From Sporosalibacterium faouarense (GTDB lineage Bacteria; Bacillota; Clostridia; Tissierellales; VENL01), in NCBI RefSeq assembly GCF_016765695.1, contig NZ_JAETGO010000075.1:1-64000 (forward strand): a DNA stretch of 64,000 nt, read 5' to 3'. Shown in pieces: positions 44,644-53,480 of the stretch; position 1 is the stretch's first letter, and each line of letters opens with the position of its first letter. Position numbers and translations under genes: made by a program. Below the pieces are notes generated by a model. The model was not told the DNA's origin. It saw only the letters and a list, made by a program, of their open reading frames with translations, and did no database searches.

Positions 44644-45315
44644 GTGAAATATAATTTTGCAGGTGAATTATTGAAAGAAGGGAAACGTACATTTATTCCA
44701 ATCCCTTTCAATGTATGGGAAGAATGTAATCAAAAAGGTATGCTTCCTGTAGTGGTGACAATAAATAATATAACTTTTGAATGTAAGCTTACACCTAAAG
44801 GAAAAGGATATTATTATATACCAATTAACAAGGGGATAATTAGTCAGTTAGACAATGTTGAGGACTTAGATATGTCCTTTGAAATCATTACTGGATTAAC
44901 TCGTATAAATAAGAATAGTCCATATACCATTGAAAATCCTATAAGAATAATAGACAGTATAAAAAGCATTATTCAACCGCAAGATGGAATGTGTGGACAA
45001 ACATGTGTTGCAATGTTAGCAGGGATAACAGTGGAGGAAGTAGTAAAGGTTATGAATGCAAGGAAATGGCAAGCCTCTATTAGTAAAGTGATTGAGACCT
45101 TAGACTATTATGGAATTTCTCATTCTTCTAAAATGGTTTATGGCAAAACAAGGTTTGAAAATCTTCCTAAATGTTGTATTTTAAATGTTCATTTAGAAAG
45201 GTGCAATCACCTTTTATTATTTTATAATGGTAAATATTATGATCCATCTTTAGGAGTATTAGAAGAATATGATAAAGAGAAAATCATTGGATATTTAGAA
45301 ATCTTTCTGAGTTAA
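44644..45315 (+). CDS. DUF1905-like domain fused to C39-like cysteine peptidase
   Basis: 223 aa. The N-terminal ~95 residues (FAGELLKEGKRTFIPIPFNVWEECNQKG...VVVTINNITFECKLTPKGKGYYYIPINKGI) look like DUF1905/YdeI small barrels. The C-terminal part has papain-like C39 hallmarks: GMCGQTCVAMLAG (catalytic Cys), NVHLERCNHLLLFYNGKYYDPS (His then Asp). There is no signal peptide, so a cytoplasmic peptidase or peptidase-like protein is expected. The fusion is unusual. The GTG start has only a weak ribosome site and follows the AraC gene by 23 nt, so coupling is likely. Confidence 0.65.
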   Translation: MKYNFAGELLKEGKRTFIPIPFNVWEECNQKGMLPVVVTINNITFECKLTPKGKGYYYIPINKGIISQLDNVEDLDMSFEIITGLTRINKNSPYTIENPIRIIDSIKSIIQPQDGMCGQTCVAMLAGITVEEVVKVMNARKWQASISKVIETLDYYGISHSSKMVYGKTRFENLPKCCILNVHLERCNHLLLFYNGKYYDPSLGVLEEYDKEKIIGYLEIFLS

Positions 45316-45349
45316 TTCTTGTGAAGGGAAAAGAATATATGGAATTGTA

Positions 45350-45400
45350 GGAATAAGATAGCTAAGGTGAGCTCATATTAGTTATCTTATTCCTATTTTA
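45350..45400 (+). terminator. intrinsic terminator
   Basis: GGAATAAGATAGCTAA pairs with TTAGTTATCTTATTCC, followed by TATTTT. Confidence 0.85.
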
Positions 45401-45469
45401 AATTAAAGGAATTTTATACATAAAATAGAAATTATATTAATAACTAGATTTTTAGAGAGGGAATTACTT

Positions 45470-46459
45470 ATGAAAGTAACTAATAAAACTGTAAACTATA
45501 CTATGGGAATTCTTTTGATTCTTATTGCAATTTTAATATTTGTACTATTTTTTATAAATGATGAATCCACTAATATTAGTGCAAATAAACCAAAACATCA
45601 TTTTTATTTTATAGGGCAAAATCAAGTGGACCCCTATTGGAAGAATATAAGAAAGGGAATAGAAGACGCTTCAAATAAATACAATGTAGTGTTTGAATAC
45701 AATTCACCGAGATTTACCAATTCTGATGAAGAAACAATGTTTTTAGATATAGCCATTTCTTCCAATGTGGATGGCATTATAGCTAATGGTGTCAATACAG
45801 ATAAGTTTACTGAGCTTATAAGAGAAGCATTCTATAAGCAGATACCAATTATCACTATAGAAAATGATAATAAAAACAGTAAGAGAAGTACATTTGTTGG
45901 AGCCAATAGTTATTTATTAGGAGAAGAAGCAGGTAGATTGATGGCTAAGGCAACAAAAGGAAAAGCCAATATTGCTATTATAGTCAATAATGATAACAAT
46001 AAAAACTCAATAAATCATAATTTAAGAATCAATGGGTTTTTAAGTATCATCAAGAATTACAAAAATATGGAAGTGGTCGATATATATACTTCTGAACTAG
46101 GTATATTAAGTGCTGAGGAGATTACTCAGTCAATAATTAATGACAAGAATATAGATGCTATTTATACTACTAATACAGTTGATACCATTGGGTCAGCTCA
46201 GCTTATTGTTGACTTGAATAAGGTCGAGAAAATAAAGTTAATTGGCTATGGAGACACCGATGAAATAGCTAGATATATAGAAAAGGGGATAATCTATGGA
46301 ACAGTAATGAGTGATCCATATAAGATAGGATATGAAAGTGTAAAAACACTATTAGATATAAAGGAGAATAATAGAGTAACCACTTTTATTGATACTGGGA
46401 TAGAGGTTATAACCAAAGAAAACCTATCAGAATATAAAGATATAATAAAAGTGAATTAG
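45470..46459 (+). CDS. membrane-anchored LacI-type sugar-binding protein (sensor accessory)
   Basis: 329 aa. One uncleaved-looking span (~12-32) and a periplasmic-binding type I domain (HFYFIGQNQVDPYWKNIRKGIEDASNKYNVVFEY...IDAIYTTNTVDTIGSAQLIVDLNKVEKIKLIGYGDTDEIARYIEKGIIYGTVMSDPYKIGYESVKTLLD). It lies directly before a YesM/LytS kinase and YesN regulator. In C. beijerinckii a sugar-binding protein (XylFII), LytS and YesN form a three-component xylose sensor; this protein or the one at 49572 would fill that role. ATG follows AGAGAGGGAATTACTT. Confidence 0.85.
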   Translation: MKVTNKTVNYTMGILLILIAILIFVLFFINDESTNISANKPKHHFYFIGQNQVDPYWKNIRKGIEDASNKYNVVFEYNSPRFTNSDEETMFLDIAISSNVDGIIANGVNTDKFTELIREAFYKQIPIITIENDNKNSKRSTFVGANSYLLGEEAGRLMAKATKGKANIAIIVNNDNNKNSINHNLRINGFLSIIKNYKNMEVVDIYTSELGILSAEEITQSIINDKNIDAIYTTNTVDTIGSAQLIVDLNKVEKIKLIGYGDTDEIARYIEKGIIYGTVMSDPYKIGYESVKTLLDIKENNRVTTFIDTGIEVITKENLSEYKDIIKVN

Positions 46460-46470
46460 TGGGTGAAGAC

Positions 46471-47976
46471 ATGAAAAGAGAGTTATTTCATTTTCGAGGT
46501 ATAAGAAAAAAGTTGATTTTATTTTATTTAATAATAACATTGATACTGACTATTACAAGCTTATTTTCTTACTACAATGCTAAATCGGTTCTTAAAAGGC
46601 AAAAGAGTATAATTGAAGATTATGTATTTCTAAATTCTTTTAACAATGATATAACCAATTTAGAAATAGAGGTTGAGAAATATCTTACAACTAAGTCATC
46701 AGAGTCTCTTATCAATTACTATAATATTTATAATGAAATAAATACAAAAGTTTCCAATATACCTAGGGAAGTTGTTAATGATAAGAAAAGTTTGATGCTT
46801 AAAGATATAGGTTATATGATTGAAAATCTACTTAAAGAAACAGATAATGCTATCCAAGCTAAAAGAGGGAGGATAAGTAGCCAATATACTGAACACTTTA
46901 AGAGAGCTAACGAAATAGCAGGCTATATTAAATTCTATATAAATAGTGTTATAAATGACAAATTGCAGAACCTATCAATTGAATACAGTGTCATAAATAA
47001 TAAAGTAAATTATATAAGTGTGTTAAATATAATAATTATAGTATCTTCAGTAATAATAAATACTTTTATTGCTGTAATCTTTACATATAAATTAACAAGG
47101 CCAATAATTAAATTATCAAGCTCAGCTGAAAAAATAGCCAACGGTAATTTTGATATAAAGCCTGTAATTATCAATACAGATGACGAGATAAATATCCTTG
47201 CTAAAGCTTTCAATAAAATGACTGTTAATATAAAGAATCATATAGAAGAAATTAAGGGACAAGTTATGATGGAAAAGCTCTTAAAGGAAAAGGAAATGCA
47301 AAATATTAAAATGAAAAGTCTATTAAAGGATACCGAGCTTAAAATGCTACAGTCTCAGATAAATCCTCATTTTCTATTTAATACTCTTAATGCAGCAGCT
47401 CAGCTTTCCATTATAGAAGGAGCTGAACATGCTTCTGAGTTTATAGAAAAGGTAGCTGAATTATTTAGATATAATTTGAAAAAGCTAGATCAACCAGTTA
47501 CTTTAGAAGATGAAGTGAGAAATGTTAAGACATATATGTATATCTTAGGGACAAGATTTGGTGAGAAAATAAAATATTCTTATGAAGCTGATAAGAGTGT
47601 TTTAGATACAGTTATTCCTTGTACAATATTGCAGCCAATTGTTGAAAACGCTTATATTCATGGATTAGAGGATCTTGAAAGAAATGGAAGGATTGATATC
47701 AAGGTAGAAAGAATAGATGATAAAGTAAAGATTGAAATTAGTGATAATGGCAAGGGAATGACGAAAGAAAATATTGATTCTATTTTATCACCGGAAAGTT
47801 TATTTAATATATCAAAAAATCACGTAACTGGGATTGGAATGCATAATGTAATAGATAGATTAAGGCTTTTTTACAATATAGAAGATATAAACAAAATAAT
47901 TGAAATTGAAAGTAAACTTAATATTGGAACAAAAGTAACATTAAAATTACCTTATATTAAGGAAGTGATACAGTGA
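46471..47976 (+). CDS. LytS/YesM-family sensor histidine kinase
   Basis: 501 aa. Two spans (~14-35 and ~182-206) enclose a helical outside domain, then HAMP (~207-260) and a His_kinase domain with H300 in SQINPHFLFNTLNAAAQLS, followed by an ATPase domain (IVENAYIHGLEDL, DNGKGM, GIGMHNVIDRLRLFY). The small sensor domain suggests that the sugar is sensed by a binding-protein partner, as in XylFII-LytS. ATG 46471 was preferred; an in-frame GTG overlaps the previous stop. The stop overlaps the regulator GTG. Confidence 0.92.
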   Translation: MKRELFHFRGIRKKLILFYLIITLILTITSLFSYYNAKSVLKRQKSIIEDYVFLNSFNNDITNLEIEVEKYLTTKSSESLINYYNIYNEINTKVSNIPREVVNDKKSLMLKDIGYMIENLLKETDNAIQAKRGRISSQYTEHFKRANEIAGYIKFYINSVINDKLQNLSIEYSVINNKVNYISVLNIIIIVSSVIINTFIAVIFTYKLTRPIIKLSSSAEKIANGNFDIKPVIINTDDEINILAKAFNKMTVNIKNHIEEIKGQVMMEKLLKEKEMQNIKMKSLLKDTELKMLQSQINPHFLFNTLNAAAQLSIIEGAEHASEFIEKVAELFRYNLKKLDQPVTLEDEVRNVKTYMYILGTRFGEKIKYSYEADKSVLDTVIPCTILQPIVENAYIHGLEDLERNGRIDIKVERIDDKVKIEISDNGKGMTKENIDSILSPESLFNISKNHVTGIGMHNVIDRLRLFYNIEDINKIIEIESKLNIGTKVTLKLPYIKEVIQ

Positions 47977-49559
47977 TTAGAGTACTAATTGCAGATGATG
48001 AACATTTATCTATTGATTATCTAAAGCTTATTATAGAAAAGAATATTGAAGATGCTGAGATTATTGCAATTGCAAAATCAGGGAGAGAAGCTATTGAAAA
48101 ATCTATAAGTCATAGTCCAGACATAGTATTTATGGATATAAAGATGCCTGGAATAAATGGTATTGAGGCTATTAAAGAAATAAGAAAGACGAATGTCAAT
48201 ATTAATTTTATAATAACAACTGCTTATGAATATTTTGATTATGCAAAAGATGCGGTAAATCTAGGGGTTTATGACTATCTTTTAAAGCCCCTTAATAAAG
48301 TAAAGCTTATAGATACATTCAATAATTTAAAAAATTTAATAGAGGAAAGACGGAAATCTCTTCAAAACGAGGTTCTTCTTAGGGAAAAAATGAATAAAAT
48401 AATACCACGAATGGAGAGTCAATTTGTATATACACATATAGTAAATGAAAGGAAAATCAGAGATTTAGATTTTTATGAAAGTATATTTGATATGAAGTTA
48501 TATAAAGGATATATAATGGTTGCTACCTTAGAAGAATACAAAGCAAAAAGTAAAGAGGAAAATTATCACAAGAATATTTTAATGCATGAGTTTTATGATT
48601 TATTTAATATGACTATAAAAAAATACACTCACTGCTTGGTTGGACAACCTTTATTAGATAGAATAATAGTCTATGTACCTGTAGAGAAAGAACTAGATGA
48701 ATATTTGATAAGAAATATTGCCATTGATATCGCAAATAAGATATTAAAGAAGATTAATGAAAGTTTAGAAGGAAACTATAAGATAGGTATTGGTAGGGCT
48801 TATAATATTGATAATTTACTTAAGTCATATAATGAAGCATTTACATCAACCACCCTAAGTTCTAATAATGAGATTACACATATAGATGATATAGTTCTGA
48901 ATAGTGAAATTGATGAATATCCATTGGATAAAGAGAAAACTATGATTAAATACTTTATATCTAGAGATATTGATGGAGCAATTAAGGTTCTTGAAGAGAT
49001 ATTTACTTGGATGATCATAAATTATAAGGATGATATAGATAAAATTAAATCTAAGCTTATTGAATTACTCATAGTTATTAAAAGAAATATTCCTTATAAA
49101 ATCAATGAAAGTGATTATAAAGAGCAAATATTTATTATGAAGTTATTAAAAACAAAAGAAGTGAATGAGTTAATGCCTAACTTTTCTACCTATATAAAGC
49201 AAATGCTATTAGATATAAATAATAATAGAGAGAAACAGTTAGAAGGAATAATAATAGAGGCAATAGAATTCATTAAGGAAAATTATAATAAGAATGTAAG
49301 CTTGAGGGACGTGGCAAAAAATTTAAACATGAGCTATCATTATTTCAGTAAATTTTTTAAGGAATCCATCGGTAAGAACTTCGTTGATTATGTTACTGAC
49401 ATTAGAATGTCAAAGGCCAAGGAGCTACTGGAAAATGAGGATTATAGTATTAAGGCAATAAGCTTTGATATTGGATATAATGATCCTAATTACTTTAGTA
49501 AAATATTTAAAAAATACTTTGGAATGAGTCCCACAGAATTTAGACAAAATTCTGTTTAA
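47973..49559 (+). CDS. YesN-type response regulator with AraC output
   Basis: 528 aa. Receiver domain (MIRVLIADDEHLS, phospho-acceptor D55 in FMDIKMPG, switch K in YLLKPLNK), a long middle region (~130-420), and C-terminal AraC double HTH (EFIKENYNKNVSLRDVAKNLNMSYHYFSKFFKESIGKNFVDYVTDIRMSKAKELLENEDYSIKAISFDIGYNDPNYFSKIFKKYFGMSPTEFRQ). GTG start after GGAAGTGATACA, overlapping the kinase stop by 4 nt. It probably activates the sugar ABC operon downstream. Confidence 0.93.
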   Translation: MIRVLIADDEHLSIDYLKLIIEKNIEDAEIIAIAKSGREAIEKSISHSPDIVFMDIKMPGINGIEAIKEIRKTNVNINFIITTAYEYFDYAKDAVNLGVYDYLLKPLNKVKLIDTFNNLKNLIEERRKSLQNEVLLREKMNKIIPRMESQFVYTHIVNERKIRDLDFYESIFDMKLYKGYIMVATLEEYKAKSKEENYHKNILMHEFYDLFNMTIKKYTHCLVGQPLLDRIIVYVPVEKELDEYLIRNIAIDIANKILKKINESLEGNYKIGIGRAYNIDNLLKSYNEAFTSTTLSSNNEITHIDDIVLNSEIDEYPLDKEKTMIKYFISRDIDGAIKVLEEIFTWMIINYKDDIDKIKSKLIELLIVIKRNIPYKINESDYKEQIFIMKLLKTKEVNELMPNFSTYIKQMLLDINNNREKQLEGIIIEAIEFIKENYNKNVSLRDVAKNLNMSYHYFSKFFKESIGKNFVDYVTDIRMSKAKELLENEDYSIKAISFDIGYNDPNYFSKIFKKYFGMSPTEFRQNSV

Positions 49560-49571
49560 TGAGGTGATCCT

Positions 49572-50651
49572 ATGAATAGAAATCTATTAAAAAGAATAAT
49601 AACCTTATCTCTGTTTTTAATACTTATCACACTTGCAGTTATAACATACAATGACGTTAAGAAGCTTTCTTCAAATCAAGATGATAGTATAGCTGTTATA
49701 GATTCTAATAATAATAAGATAAAGGTTGGTTTCTCTTTAGGAACCTTGAAGGAAGAAAGATGGATACGAGATAGGGATATATTAGTAGCAAAGTTAATAG
49801 AATTTGGAGCTGATGTTTTAGTACAAAATGCTAACAATGACGATGAAGACCAATTGAAGCAGGTTAAGTATTTAATAAGTCAGAATATAGATGTACTTAT
49901 CCTAGTTCCAAACGATTATGAAAAAGCAAAGGAATCAGTAAGAATAGCGAAAGAAAATGGCGTAAAGGTAATCTCCTATGATAGACTTGTTTTAAATTCG
50001 GATGTAGACTTATATATATCCTTTGACAATGAGAAGGTAGGAGAGCTTATGGCATCTTATCTTGTAAAACGGATACCTAGAGGGAATTACCTTATTATAA
50101 ATGGTGCAAAGAGTGATAATAATACTAGTATGATAAAAAAAGGCTATGATAAAGTCTTGAGTAGTAAAATTAAAAATAAAGATATAAATATATTGAAGGA
50201 AGAATGGTCAGTGAACTGGATGAATGAGTACGCATTCAGAGTTACCGACGAATTAATACAAGATAATGAAGAAATAGACGCCATCATAACAGGAGATGAC
50301 AATCTAGCAGGAGGAGTAATCAAAGCTTTATCGGAACATAGGATGGCTGGTAATGTATTAGTAACTGGTCAAGATGCTGACTTATCTGCTTGTCAAAGGA
50401 TTGTTGAAGGGACCCAAGCCATGACAGTATATAAACCAATTGAAAAATTAGCTGAGGCAACAGCATCATTTGCCATAAAACTTGCTAATAATGAAAATGT
50501 AAACGTGGAAAAAACCATTTTTGATGGTAGCTTTGATGTTCCCTATTGTGTTTTAGAGCCTATACTGGTGGATAAATATAACATGGATGATACTATTATT
50601 AAGGATGGATTTCATCTTAAAAATGAAGTATATAAAAATTTTACTGATTAA
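49572..50651 (+). CDS. membrane-anchored XylF-like sugar-binding protein
   Basis: 359 aa. N-terminal span (~8-27) without a lipobox Cys, then a type I binding domain strongly like the XylF lipoprotein at 50846 (KVGFSLGTLKEERWIRDRDILVAKLIEFGADVLVQNANND; VISYDRLVLNSDVDLYISFDNEKVGELMASYLV; VTGQDADLSACQRIVEGTQAMTVYKPI). It is in the same unit as the kinase and regulator (12-nt gap). It is best read as a sensory homologue of XylF (XylFII-like) rather than the transporter's own receptor. A terminator separates it from xylF. Confidence 0.85.
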   Translation: MNRNLLKRIITLSLFLILITLAVITYNDVKKLSSNQDDSIAVIDSNNNKIKVGFSLGTLKEERWIRDRDILVAKLIEFGADVLVQNANNDDEDQLKQVKYLISQNIDVLILVPNDYEKAKESVRIAKENGVKVISYDRLVLNSDVDLYISFDNEKVGELMASYLVKRIPRGNYLIINGAKSDNNTSMIKKGYDKVLSSKIKNKDINILKEEWSVNWMNEYAFRVTDELIQDNEEIDAIITGDDNLAGGVIKALSEHRMAGNVLVTGQDADLSACQRIVEGTQAMTVYKPIEKLAEATASFAIKLANNENVNVEKTIFDGSFDVPYCVLEPILVDKYNMDDTIIKDGFHLKNEVYKNFTD

Positions 50652-50663
50652 TAGAGAAAGTTA

Positions 50664-50691
50664 CAGGTCAAATTGGCCTGTATTTTTTTAT
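50664..50691 (+). terminator. intrinsic terminator of the sensor operon
   Basis: TACAGGTC pairs with GGCCTGTA (one G:T pair), loop AAATT, followed by seven T. Confidence 0.88.
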
Positions 50692-50788
50692 GTTAAAAAA
50701 TTACTATTGCAATTTGAATATTCTGAAAATAATAAAATTATCAAGCAGTTAAAAAAAATAATCTAGATACATAGAGTATAGGCTTTAG

Positions 50789-50823
50789 TATAATTAAAAT
50801 ACGAACGTTGGAAACGTTTTCTA
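50789..50823 (+). promoter_or_regulatory. xylF promoter -10 and cre-like palindrome
   Basis: TATAAT (50789-50794) predicts a start near 50801. TTGGAAACGTTTTCTAA (from 50809) is a near-perfect palindrome matching cre at 12 of 14 core positions. It lies just inside the transcript, where CcpA acts as a roadblock. No good -35 is visible, which fits an activator-dependent (YesN) promoter. Confidence 0.65.
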
Positions 50824-50845
50824 ATAAAAAGGGGGAAATACTAAA

Positions 50846-51862
50846 ATGAAAAAAGCATTATCATTGTTAATTGCTATGATTTTAATTGTTACTTTGATTG
50901 GTGGATGTTCTCAAAGTAAAGAAACATCAAGTGATAAGGTCAAAGTAGGTCTATCATTACCAACACAAAGAGAAGAAAGATGGGTAAGAGATAAGGATAA
51001 GATGATAGAAGTAGCTGAAGAAAAGGGAATAGACCTATTAGTTAAAGTTGCTGATGCTGATATGCAAGAACAAATAACTCAAGTTGAAGCATTATTGAGT
51101 CAAGGCATTGATGTATTGATACTAGCACCTCATGATGCATCTGCAGCAGCTACATTAGTTGAAAAGGCTAAAAAAGAAGGAGTACCAGTAATTTCTTATG
51201 ACCGTTTAATAACAAACACAGATAAATTAGATTATTACTTATCATTTGATAATGTTAAAGTTGGTGAATTGCAAGGCAAATTCATAACTGAAAAGGTTCC
51301 AGAAGGTAAATACATTATAATGTCAGGTGCACCAACTGATAATAATGCTAAGCTATTCAAACAAGGTGCTATGAAATACATACAACCATTAATAGATGAT
51401 GGAAAAATAGAAGTTATTGCAGAACAGGCTGTTGAAAATTGGGTTCCAGAAAATGCTCTTAAGATAGTTGAGGCTGCCTTAGCTGCAAATAATAATGAAG
51501 TTGATGCAATATTAGCACCAAATGATGGTACAGCAGGTGCAGCTATCCAAGCATTAACTGCTCAAGGACTAGCTGGTGAGGTACCTATTACTGGTCAAGA
51601 TGCTGAGAAAGCAGCAGCTAAAAGAATTTTAGAGGGAACTCAATCAATGACTATATTTAAAGACACTAGAGCTTTAGGTGAAGAAGCAATAGATATGGCT
51701 ATAAAGTTAGCAAATGGAGAATCAATTGAAGCTAATGGGGCAGTAGACAATGGAAAAATTGAAGTTCCTTCAGTATTATTAACACCACAAGTTGTAGATA
51801 AAGATAACTTAAATGAAACACTAGTTGATAGCGGATACATTAAAGAGTCTGAGCTTGAATAA
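50846..51862 (+). CDS. xylF: XylF-type sugar ABC transporter substrate-binding lipoprotein
   Basis: 338 aa. Lipoprotein signal peptide with lipobox LIGGC (Cys21), then a periplasmic-binding type I domain with KVGLSLPTQREERWVRDKDKM and ISYDRLITNTDKLDYYLSFDNVKVGELQG, characteristic of XylF/ChvE-type receptors for xylose, glucose or arabinose. It acts at the outer membrane face. ATG follows AAAGGGGGAAATACTAAA. Separated from the ATPase gene by an mRNA hairpin. Exact sugar not determinable; D-xylose is the leading guess. Confidence 0.9.
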   Translation: MKKALSLLIAMILIVTLIGGCSQSKETSSDKVKVGLSLPTQREERWVRDKDKMIEVAEEKGIDLLVKVADADMQEQITQVEALLSQGIDVLILAPHDASAAATLVEKAKKEGVPVISYDRLITNTDKLDYYLSFDNVKVGELQGKFITEKVPEGKYIIMSGAPTDNNAKLFKQGAMKYIQPLIDDGKIEVIAEQAVENWVPENALKIVEAALAANNNEVDAILAPNDGTAGAAIQALTAQGLAGEVPITGQDAEKAAAKRILEGTQSMTIFKDTRALGEEAIDMAIKLANGESIEANGAVDNGKIEVPSVLLTPQVVDKDNLNETLVDSGYIKESELE

Positions 51863-51872
51863 TTAGTCTGTT

Positions 51873-51900
51873 AGAGGAATAGCTTAAGGGTTATTCCTCT
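51873..51900 (+). terminator. intercistronic hairpin between xylF and xylG
   Basis: AGAGGAATA pairs with TATTCCTCT. Only ATCTTTT follows, so it is probably a partial terminator or an mRNA-stabilising 3' structure that raises binding-protein output over the transporter genes. Confidence 0.6.
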
Positions 51901-51928
51901 ATCTTTTAGAAAGGTGGTCTAGTTACAC

Positions 51929-53467
51929 ATGAGCGAATACATATTGGAAATGAAAAATATTATAAAAGAATTTCCAGGAGTTAGAGCACTAGATGATGTA
52001 AATTTTAAAGTAAAGAAGGGGGAAATTCATGCTTTAGTTGGAGAGAATGGAGCAGGAAAATCAACTCTTATGAAGGTCTTAAGTGGAGTATATCCAAATG
52101 GGACCTATGAAGGAAAGATAATTATAAATGAAGAAGAAAAGGAATTTAGTAATATAAAGGATTCAGAGAGAGCTGGAATAGGTATAATTTATCAAGAACT
52201 GACTTTGGTTAAGCAAATGAATATATGTGAGAATATATTTTTAGGAAGTGAATTTTCTAAATATGGAGTAATTGACTGGAATAGAGCAATGTCAGAGACA
52301 AAAAAAGTATTAAAGGAAGTTGGATTAAATGATAGTCCAGATACTAAAATAGTCCATTTAGGGATAGGAAAGCAGCAACTGGTAGAAATAGCAAAGGCTA
52401 TATCAAAGAAGGTAAATATTCTGATATTAGATGAGCCGACTGCTGCCCTTAATGAAAATGATAGTGAGAATTTATTAGATATAATAAGAAGTTTAAAAGA
52501 TCAAGGAATCACCTGCATATATATTTCTCATAAACTGAAAGAAGTAAAGGAGATAGCAGATACTATTACTATATTACGGGATGGTCAGACAATTGAAACC
52601 TTTGAAAATAATAAGGATGCTACAATGGATAGAATTATAACAGATATGGTTGGCAGGGAGATGACTCAATTATTTCCAAGGGAAGAGCATATACCTGGAG
52701 ATATAGTACTTGAAGTGAACAATTTCTCAGTTTACAATCCCGAGCTTCCAGATAAAAGGGTTATAGATAATGTCAGTTTTAAAGCAAGGAAAGGAGAAAT
52801 ACTAGGAATAGCTGGTCTTATGGGGTCAGGAAGAACAGAGCTTATGATGAGCTTATTTGGAGCCTATGGAATCAATAAATCAGGTGAAGTAACTATAGAT
52901 AATGAAAAAGTAAAGATAAAGAGCCCAGAGGATGCTATAAAAAAAGGTTTCTGTTATCTATCTGAGGATAGAAAAAAGAGTGGATTGGTTCTTATGATGG
53001 ATATAAAGGAAAACACAACTCTTGCAAGTCTTAGAAAGATTTCATCTATTAGAGGAATAAATGAAAATGAAGAAATAAAAGTAACGAATAATTATGTGGA
53101 TGTTTTAAAAATAAAAACACCTTCTATAGAGCAAAAAGTTAGAAATCTAAGTGGAGGAAATCAGCAGAAAGTAGTTATATCAAAATGGTTAATGGCTGAG
53201 CCTAAGATACTTGTATTAGATGAGCCTACTAGAGGCATAGACGTTGGAGCCAAATATGAAATATATAATATTATGAACCAGTTAGTTGATAAAGGTGTTA
53301 GTATCATAATGATCTCTTCGGAGTTACCAGAGGTATTGGGTATGAGCGACAGAATATTGGTTATGAATGAAGGGAAATTTACGGCTGAACTAGACTTTAA
53401 AGATGCAGACCAAGAAAAGGTTATGTATTATGCAACTGGTGGGCAAATCATAGAAGCCACTAATTAA
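51929..53467 (+). CDS. xylG: XylG-type sugar ABC transporter ATPase (two NBDs)
   Basis: 512 aa with two nucleotide-binding domains, as in MglA/RbsA/XylG. NBD1: Walker A GENGAGKST, signature LGIGKQQLVEIAKA, Walker B ILILDEPTAALNEND. NBD2: degenerate P-loop GLMGSGRTE, signature LSGGNQQKVVISKWL, Walker B ILVLDEPTRGIDVGAKYEIYNIMNQL. It powers sugar import with the permease that follows after 13 nt. ATG follows AAAGGTGGTCTAGTTACAC. Confidence 0.93.
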   Translation: MSEYILEMKNIIKEFPGVRALDDVNFKVKKGEIHALVGENGAGKSTLMKVLSGVYPNGTYEGKIIINEEEKEFSNIKDSERAGIGIIYQELTLVKQMNICENIFLGSEFSKYGVIDWNRAMSETKKVLKEVGLNDSPDTKIVHLGIGKQQLVEIAKAISKKVNILILDEPTAALNENDSENLLDIIRSLKDQGITCIYISHKLKEVKEIADTITILRDGQTIETFENNKDATMDRIITDMVGREMTQLFPREEHIPGDIVLEVNNFSVYNPELPDKRVIDNVSFKARKGEILGIAGLMGSGRTELMMSLFGAYGINKSGEVTIDNEKVKIKSPEDAIKKGFCYLSEDRKKSGLVLMMDIKENTTLASLRKISSIRGINENEEIKVTNNYVDVLKIKTPSIEQKVRNLSGGNQQKVVISKWLMAEPKILVLDEPTRGIDVGAKYEIYNIMNQLVDKGVSIIMISSELPEVLGMSDRILVMNEGKFTAELDFKDADQEKVMYYATGGQIIEATN

Positions 53468-53480
53468 AGGAGGAAAATTT

